From an uncultured Clostridia bacterium (lineage in GTDB: Bacteria > Bacillota > Clostridia > Christensenellales > Borkfalkiaceae): a stretch of 12,898 bases of DNA. The position numbers and the translations under genes were made by a program. Location of the stretch: positions 1 through 12,898 of the forward strand of contig CANPWF010000031.1 in assembly GCA_947581885.1 (NCBI GenBank). The letters run 5' to 3'. A model generated the notes under the pieces. It had not been told where the DNA came from. It made no database searches and saw only the letters and a program-made list of their open reading frames with translations. Every line of letters begins with the position of its first letter. Within the stretch, counting starts at the first letter, position 1. Shown here one piece after another: positions 1-8,100 of the stretch.

Positions 1-146
1 GACTTAAAACTGCGGTGACCCGTTCGACTCGAAGGCTCGTCAAGGGCGGACGACCCTTCGGCTCAGGGTGACGTAATTTATAGCAGTCCGTACACTCAAC
101 CCCTTTCGTCCCTGCGGGACACTTCCCCCAACGGGAGCAGCAAGAG
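1..146 (-). repeat. Interspersed hairpin-rich repeat, partial copy A (cut by window start)
   Basis: This is one half of the element seen complete at 9988-10219. It starts with TTAAAACTGCGGTGACCC, as at 10139-10156, and ends with a terminal arm at 69-97 closing in GTCCGTACACTC. It contains a hairpin with arms 30-41 and 49-60 (6 bp, a C-C mismatch, then 5 bp) and loop AAGGGCG. Beyond the terminal arm, 98-146 is an outer block that matches 12729-12786 in inverted orientation and has its own small hairpin (GTCCC, loop TGC, GGGAC). No transposase or other gene is present. The copy is truncated only because the window begins here. Confidence 0.85.
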
Positions 147-157
147 TATGCCGCGAG

Positions 158-190
158 CAAAAGAATAACCCCCGCGCAACCGCACGGGGG
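158..190 (-). terminator. Rho-independent terminator of the 158-611 unit
   Basis: Read on the minus strand, 190-182 (CCCCCGTGC) pairs with 177-169 (GCGCGGGGG) over 9 bp with one G-U pair and a GGTT loop. It is followed directly by TTATTCTTTT. On the plus strand the hairpin is followed by AACTTTCTG, so the minus orientation fits much better. It would end transcripts coming from the promoter at 618-645. Confidence 0.75.
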
Positions 191-333
191 AACTTTCTGA
201 TATTGAGTTGTCGGGTCGGTTCCGAGGGCCTCGGGGTCGGGGTTTCGGCATACGCCTCCGCCCTTTCCCTCTGCGCGGATCTGCTCGACGTTTGGTGGTC
301 GGATGAGGTCCGATGCGGCACTCTTTGCCGCGT

Positions 334-592
334 TCATTCCGTCAAGCCTATTTTTCCGCCCCTTTCATATACAGGTACATTGGACTGCCCTCCTTCTATC
401 CGATCTTCAATGCCTTCGGACATTTCATATCGTGTACCTCCCGATATGAAGGATTTTTTGCGGAGATCCTCTTCCTTCGCCGATCTCCCTGTAAACGCGA
501 ACTTTCCCGTCCGCCATTTCAGCCGTTGCTCCTGATTTCGGTTAATTGTCCATCGGAGTATCCCCGCTTTTTGAAAACGAATTACATTTCAT
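334..592 (-). other. Chain of very short overlapping ORFs inside the 450-nt transcript
   Basis: Several tiny minus-strand ORFs follow one another. 592-542 encodes 16 residues with a weak ribosome site. 517-425 encodes 30 residues beginning MADGKVRVYREIGEG, with AGGAG 11 nt upstream. Its TGA overlaps the ATG of 428-396 (MKCPKALKIG), which has GGGAGG 8 nt upstream. Next is 380-348 (MYLYMKGAEK), with AGGAGG exactly 8 nt upstream. In another frame, 423-334 encodes 29 residues beginning MSEGIEDRIEGGQ, and its TGA overlaps an ATG at 337 that opens a frame with no stop before the terminator. That frame also stays open upstream, without an ATG, for about 83 codons in total, so a decayed or frameshifted gene is another possibility. 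I recognise none of these peptides. The two ribosome sites with ideal 8-nt spacing are the best evidence that something is translated. Confidence 0.25.
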
Positions 593-617
593 GAAATTTT
601 CTTTCGTTTCTGACTTC

Positions 618-645
618 ATTATACCATAGATTTCGGATTTGTCAA
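618..645 (-). promoter_or_regulatory. Sigma-A-type promoter with extended -10, for the minus-strand 450-nt unit
   Basis: On the minus strand TTGACA (645-640) and TATAAT (623-618) are both perfect consensus hexamers, separated by 16 bp. A TGG directly before TATAAT makes an extended -10. The start of transcription would be near 611. Nothing downstream looks like an ordinary protein gene, which makes this strong promoter notable. Confidence 0.8.
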
Positions 646-722
646 TAGGTTTTCCAAAATTTTTTCGGAAATTTTTTTTGAAGCCCTCTTTCCGCCCCCG
701 CTCTCCTTCCCATCCCCCCGAT

Positions 723-784
723 TTCGACACATCCCGACGCTCTCTCTTTTTTCTCCGCCCCGCGCTTTCCCCTATAATCGGGGC
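723..784 (+). promoter_or_regulatory. spoIIE promoter with tandem Spo0A boxes; predicted leaderless start
   Basis: TTCGACA at 723-729 is a perfect 0A box (TGTCGAA read on the other strand). CCCGACG at 733-739, exactly 10 bp on, keeps the CGAC core and looks like the second half of a tandem Spo0A dimer site. A perfect -10, TATAAT, lies at 773-778. The hexamer 17 bp upstream of it (TTTCTC) is a poor -35, as expected for an activator-dependent promoter. Spo0A~P activation of sigma-A-driven spoIIE is established in Bacillus subtilis. Only six bases (CGGGGC) separate TATAAT from the ATG and there is no Shine-Dalgarno sequence, so the mRNA would begin at or next to the start codon. Confidence 0.7.
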
Positions 785-3061
785 ATGAAAGTATTTCGTC
801 GCGCCTTTTCTTGGAAGGATCTTTGGAAACAGCTCGCGCTCCTTTGTTGTATCGTCCTTCTCGCCTTCGCCCTGCCGAGAAGGGAACCCCTCTCTTTTGC
901 CCTCTTTGCCGCCACCCTCTTCAACGGCTTGGAGCCCTTCTCGCTCGCCGCGGGGTATGTCCTCTCGTCGCTCGCCGCCTTCTCGGTTGCAGCGTCCCTC
1001 TCCGCCGCCGTCCAAGCCGCCTTCCTCCTTCTCGTCGCGGTGATCTACAAACGGCTCCGCCGCCCGTTCGGGTGGGAACGGCTCCTGTATCTCGCCGCGG
1101 CGCAACTCCCCTTTCTCTTCCTCTTTCCCCATGCGGGATACGAAATTTTCCCCTTCGAACCCTTCTGGCAGAAAGTACTTATCTCCTCCGCGTTGGTTCT
1201 CTGTTCTCTCCTGTTTGAAGGGGGACTGTACGCCCTCCTGCACCGCGCGTTCCGATGTCGGCTCGCCGCCTTCGAACTCACCGAGATCGGCATCCTTTGG
1301 CTCGCGCTCGGGCTCGGCACCGCCAACGCGCTCGGAAAGTTCGCCCTTCTCGCCCTCGTTTGCGCCCTCACGCTGTACGCGGGATTGATCTTGAAGAGTG
1401 CCGCGGCGGTCCCCTTCTCCGCCGCCCTCTCCTTGCCCCTGTGCGTGGCGGAGATGAGCGTCGTGCCCCTCGCCGAATGCACCCTCCTCTCCTCGCTGTG
1501 CCTCCTGTTTGTGCCCTACGGAAGGATCCCCGCCTCTCTCGCCCTGTTCGCGGGGTATTCCGTCTCCCGATTCTTCGGGGGACTGTACGCCTCGGACGGC
1601 ATCACCGTCGCCTTCACTCTCCTCGCGTGCGGGCTCCCCGTCATCGCCGCCTGCTGTACGCCCGAAAAGCTGTTCGCGCGGGCGAGGAAATCCCTTCTTT
1701 TTTATCGGGAACGCACCCTTCCCCGCATCGCGATCAACCGAAATCGGCGGGCGGTGGGAGAACAGCTGTACGAGGTCTCCGCCCTCTTCCGTGAGATCGA
1801 AACATCCTTCCGCATGCAGAACGCGCCCGACCGCTCTCCCTTGCAACTCCGCGAAAAGCTGATCGCGTCCCTCTGCGCCGCCTGCCCCAACCGAAGGAAG
1901 TGCCGCGAGACGGATATCTACGAGAGTTTCGACAAGCTCATCGCCGTCGGGGTGGCGAAAAAGCGGGTCAATCTCATCGATATGCCCGTGGAGATCTCCT
2001 CCCTTTGCCGAAATTCGGCGGGGCTCTTATTCGCGCTCAACCGATTGCTCGCGGAGTATTCCAAGTCCGCCGCGGAATTCGAAGCCGCCCGCGAAGGGAG
2101 ACTTCTCCTCGCCGAACAGGCGCACGGTATCAGCGAGATCTTGCGCGAACTCGCCCTCGAACAGAGCGAGGAATACGTCTTTTCGGAGGGGGAGAAAGCC
2201 CTTTCGGACGCGCTCCTCTCCGCGGGGATCCTCAATTCGGAGATCTTTTTGTACGGCGAAGGGGCGAACTTCACCGCAAGCATGACGCTCGAAAGCGGTG
2301 CGGACGGCAAAAAGGTGTGTGCGGTGGCGGGGAAGGCACTTCACGCGCCGCTGTCCCTCGCCGACAAGATCCCCATCTCCTCCGATCGCGCCTGTTTCGT
2401 CCTCAAACGCAAGCCCAAATTCGACGCGACTTTCGGCATCTCCGCCCGCCCCAAGAAGGGGGAGATCGCGAGCGGCGACACCCACTCCGTGCTCCGTATC
2501 GACGAGAGAAGGTTCCTCGTCGCCCTCTCCGACGGCATGGGCAGCGGCGAAGAGGCACGCGCCGTGTCCGACCGCACCCTCTCCCTCCTCGAAAGTTTTT
2601 ACAAGGCGAAGATGCCATCCGAAACGGTGCTCGGCACGGTCAACCGCCTCGTCGCCTTCTCTTCGGAAGAGAGCTTTTCTTGCCTCGACGTTGCCGCCGT
2701 CGACCTCGATACGGGGGAAGCGGACGTGGTGAAGATCGGCTCGCCCGCGGGATTTTTGCTCTCGGGGGAAGAACTTCGGGTCCTCGAAGGGGAAAGTTTG
2801 CCCATCGGGATGCTCGAAGCGGTGCACCCCGCCACCCTCCGCGTGGAGATGAAGCGGGACGATTTCCTCATCTTTATGAGCGACGGCGTGACGGCGGCGT
2901 TCGGCTCGACGGCGGAACTGTGTTCCTTCCTCTCCGCCCTGCACCCTCTGAACCCGCAAGCCCTCTCCGAACAGATCCTCTCCGCCGCCCTCTCGAAATA
3001 TCACGGGAACGCCGAGGACGACATGACCGTCCTCGCCGTAAAACTCACCGAAGCGGCATAA
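785..3061 (+). CDS. spoIIE: Stage II sporulation protein E, PP2C-type serine phosphatase
   Basis: SpoIIE is a membrane phosphatase that dephosphorylates the anti-anti-sigma factor SpoIIAA, freeing sigma-F in the forespore; in B. subtilis it also binds FtsZ at the polar septum. The 758-residue product (B. subtilis: 827) has about ten hydrophobic segments in residues 15-295. A central region follows, with a cysteine motif C364-x2-C367-x5-C373 like that of other SpoIIE proteins. The C-terminal PP2C/SpoIIE domain spans about residues 550-758. Metal-binding aspartates are visible at D583 (SDGMGSG), D700 (MSDGV) and D745-D746 (DDMTV), so the enzyme looks active. The first ATG is used: it precedes the first membrane segment at the usual distance, although no ribosome binding site exists and translation is probably leaderless. 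No partner gene is adjacent; spoIIAA, spoIIAB and sigF are not in the window. Confidence 0.96.
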   Translation: MKVFRRAFSWKDLWKQLALLCCIVLLAFALPRREPLSFALFAATLFNGLEPFSLAAGYVLSSLAAFSVAASLSAAVQAAFLLLVAVIYKRLRRPFGWERLLYLAAAQLPFLFLFPHAGYEIFPFEPFWQKVLISSALVLCSLLFEGGLYALLHRAFRCRLAAFELTEIGILWLALGLGTANALGKFALLALVCALTLYAGLILKSAAAVPFSAALSLPLCVAEMSVVPLAECTLLSSLCLLFVPYGRIPASLALFAGYSVSRFFGGLYASDGITVAFTLLACGLPVIAACCTPEKLFARARKSLLFYRERTLPRIAINRNRRAVGEQLYEVSALFREIETSFRMQNAPDRSPLQLREKLIASLCAACPNRRKCRETDIYESFDKLIAVGVAKKRVNLIDMPVEISSLCRNSAGLLFALNRLLAEYSKSAAEFEAAREGRLLLAEQAHGISEILRELALEQSEEYVFSEGEKALSDALLSAGILNSEIFLYGEGANFTASMTLESGADGKKVCAVAGKALHAPLSLADKIPISSDRACFVLKRKPKFDATFGISARPKKGEIASGDTHSVLRIDERRFLVALSDGMGSGEEARAVSDRTLSLLESFYKAKMPSETVLGTVNRLVAFSSEESFSCLDVAAVDLDTGEADVVKIGSPAGFLLSGEELRVLEGESLPIGMLEAVHPATLRVEMKRDDFLIFMSDGVTAAFGSTAELCSFLSALHPLNPQALSEQILSAALSKYHGNAEDDMTVLAVKLTEAA

Positions 3062-3088
3062 AATCGCAACATGGGGTCGGATTTTTAC

Positions 3089-3113
3089 AAAAAAACGCTC
3101 CCCGAAGGGAGCG
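3089..3113 (-). terminator. Rho-independent terminator of the pilin operon
   Basis: On the minus strand CGCTCCC (3113-3107), loop TTCG and GGGAGCG (3102-3096) form a 7-bp stem with a stable UUCG loop, followed directly by TTTTTTT (3095-3089). It lies 18 bp after the last pilin stop codon. On the plus strand the hairpin is followed by a T run only about 11 nt later, so it could weakly terminate spoIIE as well; no other spoIIE terminator is visible. Confidence 0.88.
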
Positions 3114-3131
3114 AATGGGAACAAGATTTTT

Positions 3132-3683
3132 TTATACTTTTTGGGCGAGGGGAACGACGGTCGCCGCCTTCTCCCATAGCACGTCGGTACCGTTGGCGGT
3201 GATGGAGAGCGTGCAGGTGATCGCCTGCCGCGGGGCTTCCCCCTCTCTGCCGCTCGTCTCGTCGATGGAAAAGACGATGGACTTGATCCGGACTTCATCA
3301 TACGCCGCCGAGCCGATCGGATAGAAATTCTTCTTGCTCTCGACAAGCCCCCCTTCGTTGCCGGCGGCTTTGGAGGTCTGCACGATCACGAGCTGCCCCT
3401 GTTCGTCGAGCGAGATGAAGCACCCGTCGCCGTACGTCGTGCTGTTGTAGGTGATCGACGTATCGCTCGCCGAGAAGTTCTCGCCGAAACGAACTTCGTT
3501 GGTGACCGCCTTCATCACGTCGGAGCCGAGCACCGCCGCTTTGGCGACTGCCGACATCTGTTCCCCCGTGCCGAAGAGGGCGGACGTGCCGACGATCGCC
3601 ATCGAAACGAACACTGCGAGAACAGCCACGGCGATGAGAAGTTCCGCCATGGTAAATCCCTTGTTTTTCCGCAGTTTCTTCAT
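3132..3683 (-). CDS. Prepilin-type minor pilin, PilW/GspJ-like
   Basis: A 183-residue protein with a short basic leader and the prepilin motif KNKG|FTMAELL: cleavage after G9, Glu at mature position 5. A hydrophobic helix of about 20 residues follows. Prepilin peptidase would cut and methylate it, and it would join a type IV pilus or pseudopilus in the membrane. The ectodomain begins with an amphipathic stretch (VMKAVTNEVRFGEN) and then a predicted beta-rich part, as in PilW/GspJ-like minor pilins of clostridia. The start at 3683 is chosen because GAGGAG lies 11 nt upstream and the leader has the usual length. It is the last gene of the operon, one base after the stop of the preceding gene, so translation is probably coupled. 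The class assignment rests on layout and general resemblance only. Confidence 0.85.
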   Translation of the reverse strand: MKKLRKNKGFTMAELLIAVAVLAVFVSMAIVGTSALFGTGEQMSAVAKAAVLGSDVMKAVTNEVRFGENFSASDTSITYNSTTYGDGCFISLDEQGQLVIVQTSKAAGNEGGLVESKKNFYPIGSAAYDEVRIKSIVFSIDETSGREGEAPRQAITCTLSITANGTDVLWEKAATVVPLAQKV

Positions 3684-3684
3684 T

Positions 3685-4011
3685 TCAGTGGCCACTCCTC
3701 TTGTAGGTGATGTTCTTGCCTTCGCCATAGATATCCACGTCCACTTCGAGCCCGCCGTCGTTATCCACCCCGTCGTCCTCGTTGATGACGATCTTCCCGC
3801 TGCCCGAAGAATTGCTCTCGTACACCTTTTCCGTATCGGACATCGACTGATAGAACGCGTCGTCCATATCGGAAGCCTGTTTGTTCAGGGAGAACGCGGA
3901 GACGAACATCGTCGCAATGAGCATGCACCCGAGCGCGGCGATGAGCACGGCGATAAGGATCTCCGCCAAGGATTCCCCTCTCTTGGATTTCAACCGTTTA
4001 AGTAGCCGCAT
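3685..4011 (-). CDS. Short prepilin-like protein, PilV-like
   Basis: A 108-residue protein beginning MRLLKRLKSKRG|ESLAEILIAV: basic leader, cleavage expected after G12, and Glu at mature position 5 (E17). The residue after the cleavage site is Glu rather than the usual Phe or Met. The hydrophobic helix runs to about residue 35. The ectodomain is small, acidic and Asp/Gly-rich (INEDDGVDNDGG), which may bind a metal ion, though this is a guess. The start at 4011 has GGAGG 9 nt upstream and overlaps the end of the preceding gene by 14 bases, which suggests translational coupling. PilV-like minor pilins commonly sit between PilX-like and PilW-like genes, as here. Confidence 0.8.
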   Translation of the reverse strand: MRLLKRLKSKRGESLAEILIAVLIAALGCMLIATMFVSAFSLNKQASDMDDAFYQSMSDTEKVYESNSSGSGKIVINEDDGVDNDGGLEVDVDIYGEGKNITYKRSGH

Positions 4012-4831
4012 TCTGAATCGCCTCCCCTCTCGATATCGTCGCATTCTCTCTCGACCACGTAACCACCGCCTGATAGGTGTTGATCTGGGTCATTTTGCCG
4101 TCCCTGTATTCCGTTCCCTCGGGCGTTAAGTAATCCGTTTTGGGCGTATTCGCCTTTTGAACGGGATCGATCGTCGCCTTCCAGAAAACGGTGATCGAAT
4201 ATTCCCCCTTCCCGCCGTAGAAGGTGAGCACCAAGTCGAAGTTGGCGTTCATGAGAAGGGTCGCCTTCACCTCGTTCACCGCCGTGTTGTCCTTCAACGA
4301 GACGGAGAAGGGGAAGGAGATCGAGCTCACCGTATCGGGCTTTTTGGGGGAATCCGCCTGTTCCGCAACGCGGGCATACCACTCGGCGGGAACGAAGAGC
4401 GGCACGACCTTATCGCACTGCTTGCGGATCGCGTCTACCATTTTGAAATGAGAGGAAGAGCTGAGCGTCGAAGCCCCTTTCATTGTGCCCATGCCCGTCG
4501 TCTCCGCGGTTTCGCCGAGCATCGGAACGGTGAGCCGATAGCTGTCCGTTTCGGTGCGCTTGTCGTTCTCATACCTCCATTCGCGGATGTATTCATAGCT
4601 CACCGTCTGCGAGGTATAGTTGAGCCCGTCGAGCATATCGACGAGGACGAGCGCGGCGGAAGAGACGGTATAGTACTCCTGCTCCTCCGAATGGGCATAG
4701 CGGCCGACATTGGAAGAAGCCATGATGAGAGCCGTCGCGCCCGCGAGACCGCACAGCAAAAACACGATGAGTGCGATCACAATGGACGCTCCGCGCCTGA
4801 AATTCCGTTTTACTGCCGTAAACACTTTCAC
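3998..4831 (-). CDS. PilX-like pilus assembly protein
   Basis: A 277-residue protein with a basic N-terminus, the motif RRGASIVIALIVFLLCG and one membrane helix (about residues 15-38). It lacks the G-F-T-L-x-E prepilin signature, as PilX proteins do. The rest is an extracytoplasmic domain with a Ser-rich stretch near residue 120 and a predicted beta-rich C-terminal part. The start is taken as GTG at 4831, because GGGTGAT, which can pair with the 16S rRNA tail, lies upstream at suitable spacing. Longer readings would begin inside the preceding small ORF and have no ribosome site. It starts 23 bp after the coiled-coil ORF and overlaps the next gene. Its expected role is in the minor-pilin complex that primes or tips the pilus. 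The assignment rests on N-terminal layout and operon position. Confidence 0.75.
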   Translation of the reverse strand: MKVFTAVKRNFRRGASIVIALIVFLLCGLAGATALIMASSNVGRYAHSEEQEYYTVSSAALVLVDMLDGLNYTSQTVSYEYIREWRYENDKRTETDSYRLTVPMLGETAETTGMGTMKGASTLSSSSHFKMVDAIRKQCDKVVPLFVPAEWYARVAEQADSPKKPDTVSSISFPFSVSLKDNTAVNEVKATLLMNANFDLVLTFYGGKGEYSITVFWKATIDPVQKANTPKTDYLTPEGTEYRDGKMTQINTYQAVVTWSRENATISRGEAIQNAAT

Positions 4832-4854
4832 AAATATCACCCGTTTGATGTTGC

Positions 4855-5085
4855 TTAGTTGATGAGTTCCTTGATCCTTGCGACGATACCTTTCAACTGC
4901 GTTATATAACCATTGAGTTTTTCGGACAATGCGGCGATCGTCTGCACCTCCGCCTCGCAATTCTCGATCGCAGTGGAGAGATTGGCAACGCTGTCTTTGG
5001 AGATCCCCGCATAGTCACTGCCTTGCGCGTTGATCTTCGCCAATTCCTCTTGTATGGAATTCATCTCCGCGTACACTTCGTTCAT
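4855..5085 (-). CDS. Small coiled-coil ORF in frame with the giant pilin, behind an amber codon
   Basis: Read from the ATG at 5085, this is a 76-residue product (MNEVYAEMNSIQEEL...KELIN) that is almost entirely heptad-like and predicted helical, with no signal peptide or membrane segment. It is in exactly the same frame as the giant pilin, whose TAG stop is at 5109-5107. Only seven sense codons (QEPVAAA) separate that TAG from this ATG. There is no Shine-Dalgarno site at normal spacing; the nearest AGGAG is 15 nt upstream, directly behind the TAG. It could be a separate small protein translated by coupling, a tail added by amber readthrough, or the end of a longer pilin gene cut by a recent CAG-to-TAG change. 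I cannot choose between these from sequence alone. I do not recognise the family. Confidence 0.5.
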   Translation of the reverse strand: MNEVYAEMNSIQEELAKINAQGSDYAGISKDSVANLSTAIENCEAEVQTIAALSEKLNGYITQLKGIVARIKELIN

Positions 5086-5106
5086 TGCCGCGGCGACGGG
5101 CTCCTG

Positions 5107-8100
5107 CTACGCCCAAAGGTCCTCGGTGAGCCAATCGCCATAGTGGAAGAGCGCGTAGAGCGGACGATCCCCCGATGTTTCGAGTTCCCGTCCGTACACA
5201 AGCGGGAACGGATAGAACCTCGTAAACGGACTCACGGTATACGGGAATACATTATTATAGATGCCGTTATCGAGATCTACATAGTAATCGCCCTCCAAAC
5301 CTTGTTGGGACGTATAGGGGTTCTTATCTCTGCCGCTGCTACTGAGATAAGGGTTACCGTAATCGTACATAAAGCCGAGGTGATCGGATTTCTCGCTCCC
5401 GTCCACGCCGTCGTCGTATCCCCTTGCGGCATTGCGAAGTTCCGTCGCGGTTTTCAGGCGGTGACCCGAATCGTTGTTGAGCTGTTCCGTTGCGTTCTGT
5501 ACGAATTCGTCCACGAGCGCGGAGACATTCGCGCCCCCTTCGCCGAGTCTCTTCGCCAAGAGATCGAGTTCTCTGCTCACGCCCGAATTGTACGACGCGC
5601 CGCACAAATACGCCGCCCTCCTGTAATCGTTCAAAACATCGCGCAAGTTACGCATATCGCCCGTATGGCCTTTGTCGTCGATCACGTCCACGAGATCCTT
5701 GATATAGATCGAATTGTTGTTTTCATCTTTACCGACCTTTGTCTCATCGTAAAACCTGTACAACTCATACAGATTATCTTCGACGATTTCAATATCCGCC
5801 TCCAACTTCGAGATCGTGTAATCCGACTTATTCAAATTGTCGTAAATGGACTGTGCCGCCTTCTTTGCCGCGGTAACATAACCGCTAACCGTATCGGCAT
5901 ACTTGTACATTTGATGGCTCGTGCTCTTCTTCCACTGTGCGATGATGCCCGAGCTGCTTTTCGTATACTCTTTCAACGCGTCGAGTGCGGTTTCCAGCTC
6001 TTTGATCTGCGCCTTATAGAGCATATTCTCGCGCCCCTTTTCCGACATACCGAGGTCGCAGAGTAGTCTTAAAAATCCTCTGTCGGCGTAATCGTCACGG
6101 TAATGGCGGAAGAGCAATTCGCCGTTTTTATCATTCACCGTATCTTCATAATAATCTTTCATGTCGCCAAAGATACTGTAAAACAGCCGTACGTAGAAAA
6201 TTTTATAGAATAGCCCATCCTTATAGAATTGCTTGGACGTATCCCCCGTATCTTCCCCGAGGATCCGCTTCACCATAGCCAATGAATCCGCGTCGTCGGG
6301 TGTCGTCATCAGCTTTTCGTACGCTGTTTTCAGCGCATTATAGAAGCCCATGAACGTATACGTATCGATTTTGGATGTACCTTTGAGCCAATCGTTATGA
6401 TTTTTCCCTTCGTACGTGATCGTCTGATTGGTATAAGACTTATCGTTCGCGTCGGTAAACGTGCCGTCGTAGATAGCATGGAGTGCCTGCGATGCCGTCA
6501 CTTTGATATAGCCGCTTGTGCTGCTGTGCATCTCCGCACCGTCTTCTTCGAGCCCGAGCAAGTGGTCATTGACATATTGCTTTCCTTTCGCGTCGGTGCT
6601 CGGCTCTTTCTCCACCGTGTCTATGACTTCGAGCATGAACTCGTTCAATTCCTCGAGGGCTTGCAGTTTTTTGAGATAATACAGCTTGTTTTGCGCGTCG
6701 GAAACCGTCTTTTTCAGCGTTGCTAAATCCTCGCTCTTGCCCTTTTTGATGTCATCGATGATCCCCTGAACGGTGTTCGTCTGCCCCTCTGTTTTCAAAT
6801 AAGAGGTGCCCGAATACGTGATCCCTCTCTGCGCGATATAGTAGTTCTTGCTGTTATTTTTGAAAACGGCACCCGCAAAGTAACTGCCTCCTCCGAATTC
6901 GCCTTTCAGGTAGGCATCGTAATATGCGCCGTCTTTATCGCTTGTGCCCATCCATTCGTAGCCGTCCCCCTTAAAGGTGCCGTAGATGGGAGCGTCGGTC
7001 TCCCATTTATAGACATTCCCGTTCTTTATACCATAGATGACGACGCAATAGTTGCCGTATGCGCTCAAAGCGGACTTTATATTGCCCGCGCGCTCGGTGA
7101 TACGTCCGATGAGCCCCGCCGCCGATGTTCCCGCAAACTCGATATGTCCCGCCGTATAGCAAGTTTCAATGCGGTAATCGTCGCCCGAGGGGTCGCTGTC
7201 CTCGACGATATAGCCGACAAGCCCACCGACATATTTCCCCGTGAGATTGCCCGCAGCATAGCAGTTCGTCAATTCGCTGTCGCCCGTAATACAACCGATA
7301 AGCCCGCCGACATATTGCGAAAGTTTCCCCGCCCCATTGATATATCCCGTATAAACGGAGGCGGAACAGTTCTCGATGTGTTCGTCCTCGCAGAATCCGA
7401 TGAGCCCGCCCACGTAGCATTCGCCCTGCACGCGGCGATTGGTATCATAGGTGCCGTCTGCCTGCGGGGTCATATAGAGCTGACAGTTATTGATGTGCGA
7501 AGAATCGCGCGAAGTCCCGATCAGTCCCCCTACGCCTATTTCGAAAATTTCGGCAAGGTTAGCGGGCACCTGCGATGTCACGGACGGATTGACGAGCAAA
7601 ATATCGTAGAGGCGGGGATGATACGCATAGCCGAACAGCCCCGCATAGAAAGGCGCGTTTACATAGAGGTTTTTGATTGTAAGGTAGTTCCCATAATAGT
7701 AGAAATTATAGGGCAAATTGATAGGAGTGAAAGGAATGTCTTTCCCTTTGTCCTTCCAATCCGAACTGTCGAAATCGATCGCATTGACCTGATTCGCCAG
7801 CTTGATCTCCGTCTGCACAACGCTGCGGTAGACGTACTTCTGCGAAATGTCCTCGTAATAGGTGTTGGGGTCTAAATCGCTCTGATAGAGCGGATCGGGG
7901 ATCCGTTCTTTCTCTTTACCTTCGCCTATATACAGATAATGGTTATCCGCATCTATCGTATAGTCCTTGCCCTCGATCGGCTTGCCGTCTTTGTCTACCA
8001 AAGCATAACGCGTTTTTTTGCTCCCGTCGGTTAACACGTCGAACTTATAATAATTGTAGCCATCTACCACATAGCCGTCTTTTGCAACAAGATAGCCGGT

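Larger units (their letters stand above)
158..611 (-). ncRNA. Candidate structured RNA or microprotein transcript, about 450 nt
   Basis: A strong promoter at 618-645 and a strong terminator at 158-190, both on the minus strand, delimit a transcript of about 450 nt with no ordinary gene in it. The RNA could fold into hairpins at 488-462 (GGAGATC/GATCTCC), 450-424 (9-bp stem TTCATATCG/CGATATGAA with GGAGG in its loop), 331-315 (GCGGCA/TGCCGC) and 234-222 (CCGAG/CTCGG), then the terminator. I looked for features of RNase P RNA, tmRNA, SRP RNA and 6S RNA and recognised none. It runs divergently from spoIIE and its start is about 170 bp from the spoIIE start codon. It may instead be a polycistronic mRNA for very small peptides (see 334-592). 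The boundaries are well supported; the function is unknown. Confidence 0.5.

Noticed and set aside
1..146. CRISPR array or tRNA in the repeat-rich ends
   Set aside because: No regularly spaced identical repeats with spacers, and no cloverleaf or CCA-like end is seen.
40..321. Minus-strand 93-codon frame, and another frame from 337 running off the window start
   Set aside because: Both run through the terminator hairpin and into repeat copy A; such hypothetical proteins commonly arise from repeats.
542..1846. Minus-strand reading frame of 434 codons opposite spoIIE
   Set aside because: It is antisense to a well-supported gene, its product is a low-complexity string rich in E, G and R, and GC-rich codon bias readily leaves antisense frames open.
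2027..3346. Minus-strand frame of 439 codons, and a plus-strand frame at 1900-3324, overlapping spoIIE
   Set aside because: Both are R/G/E-rich shadows of spoIIE with no recognisable motif or ribosome site.
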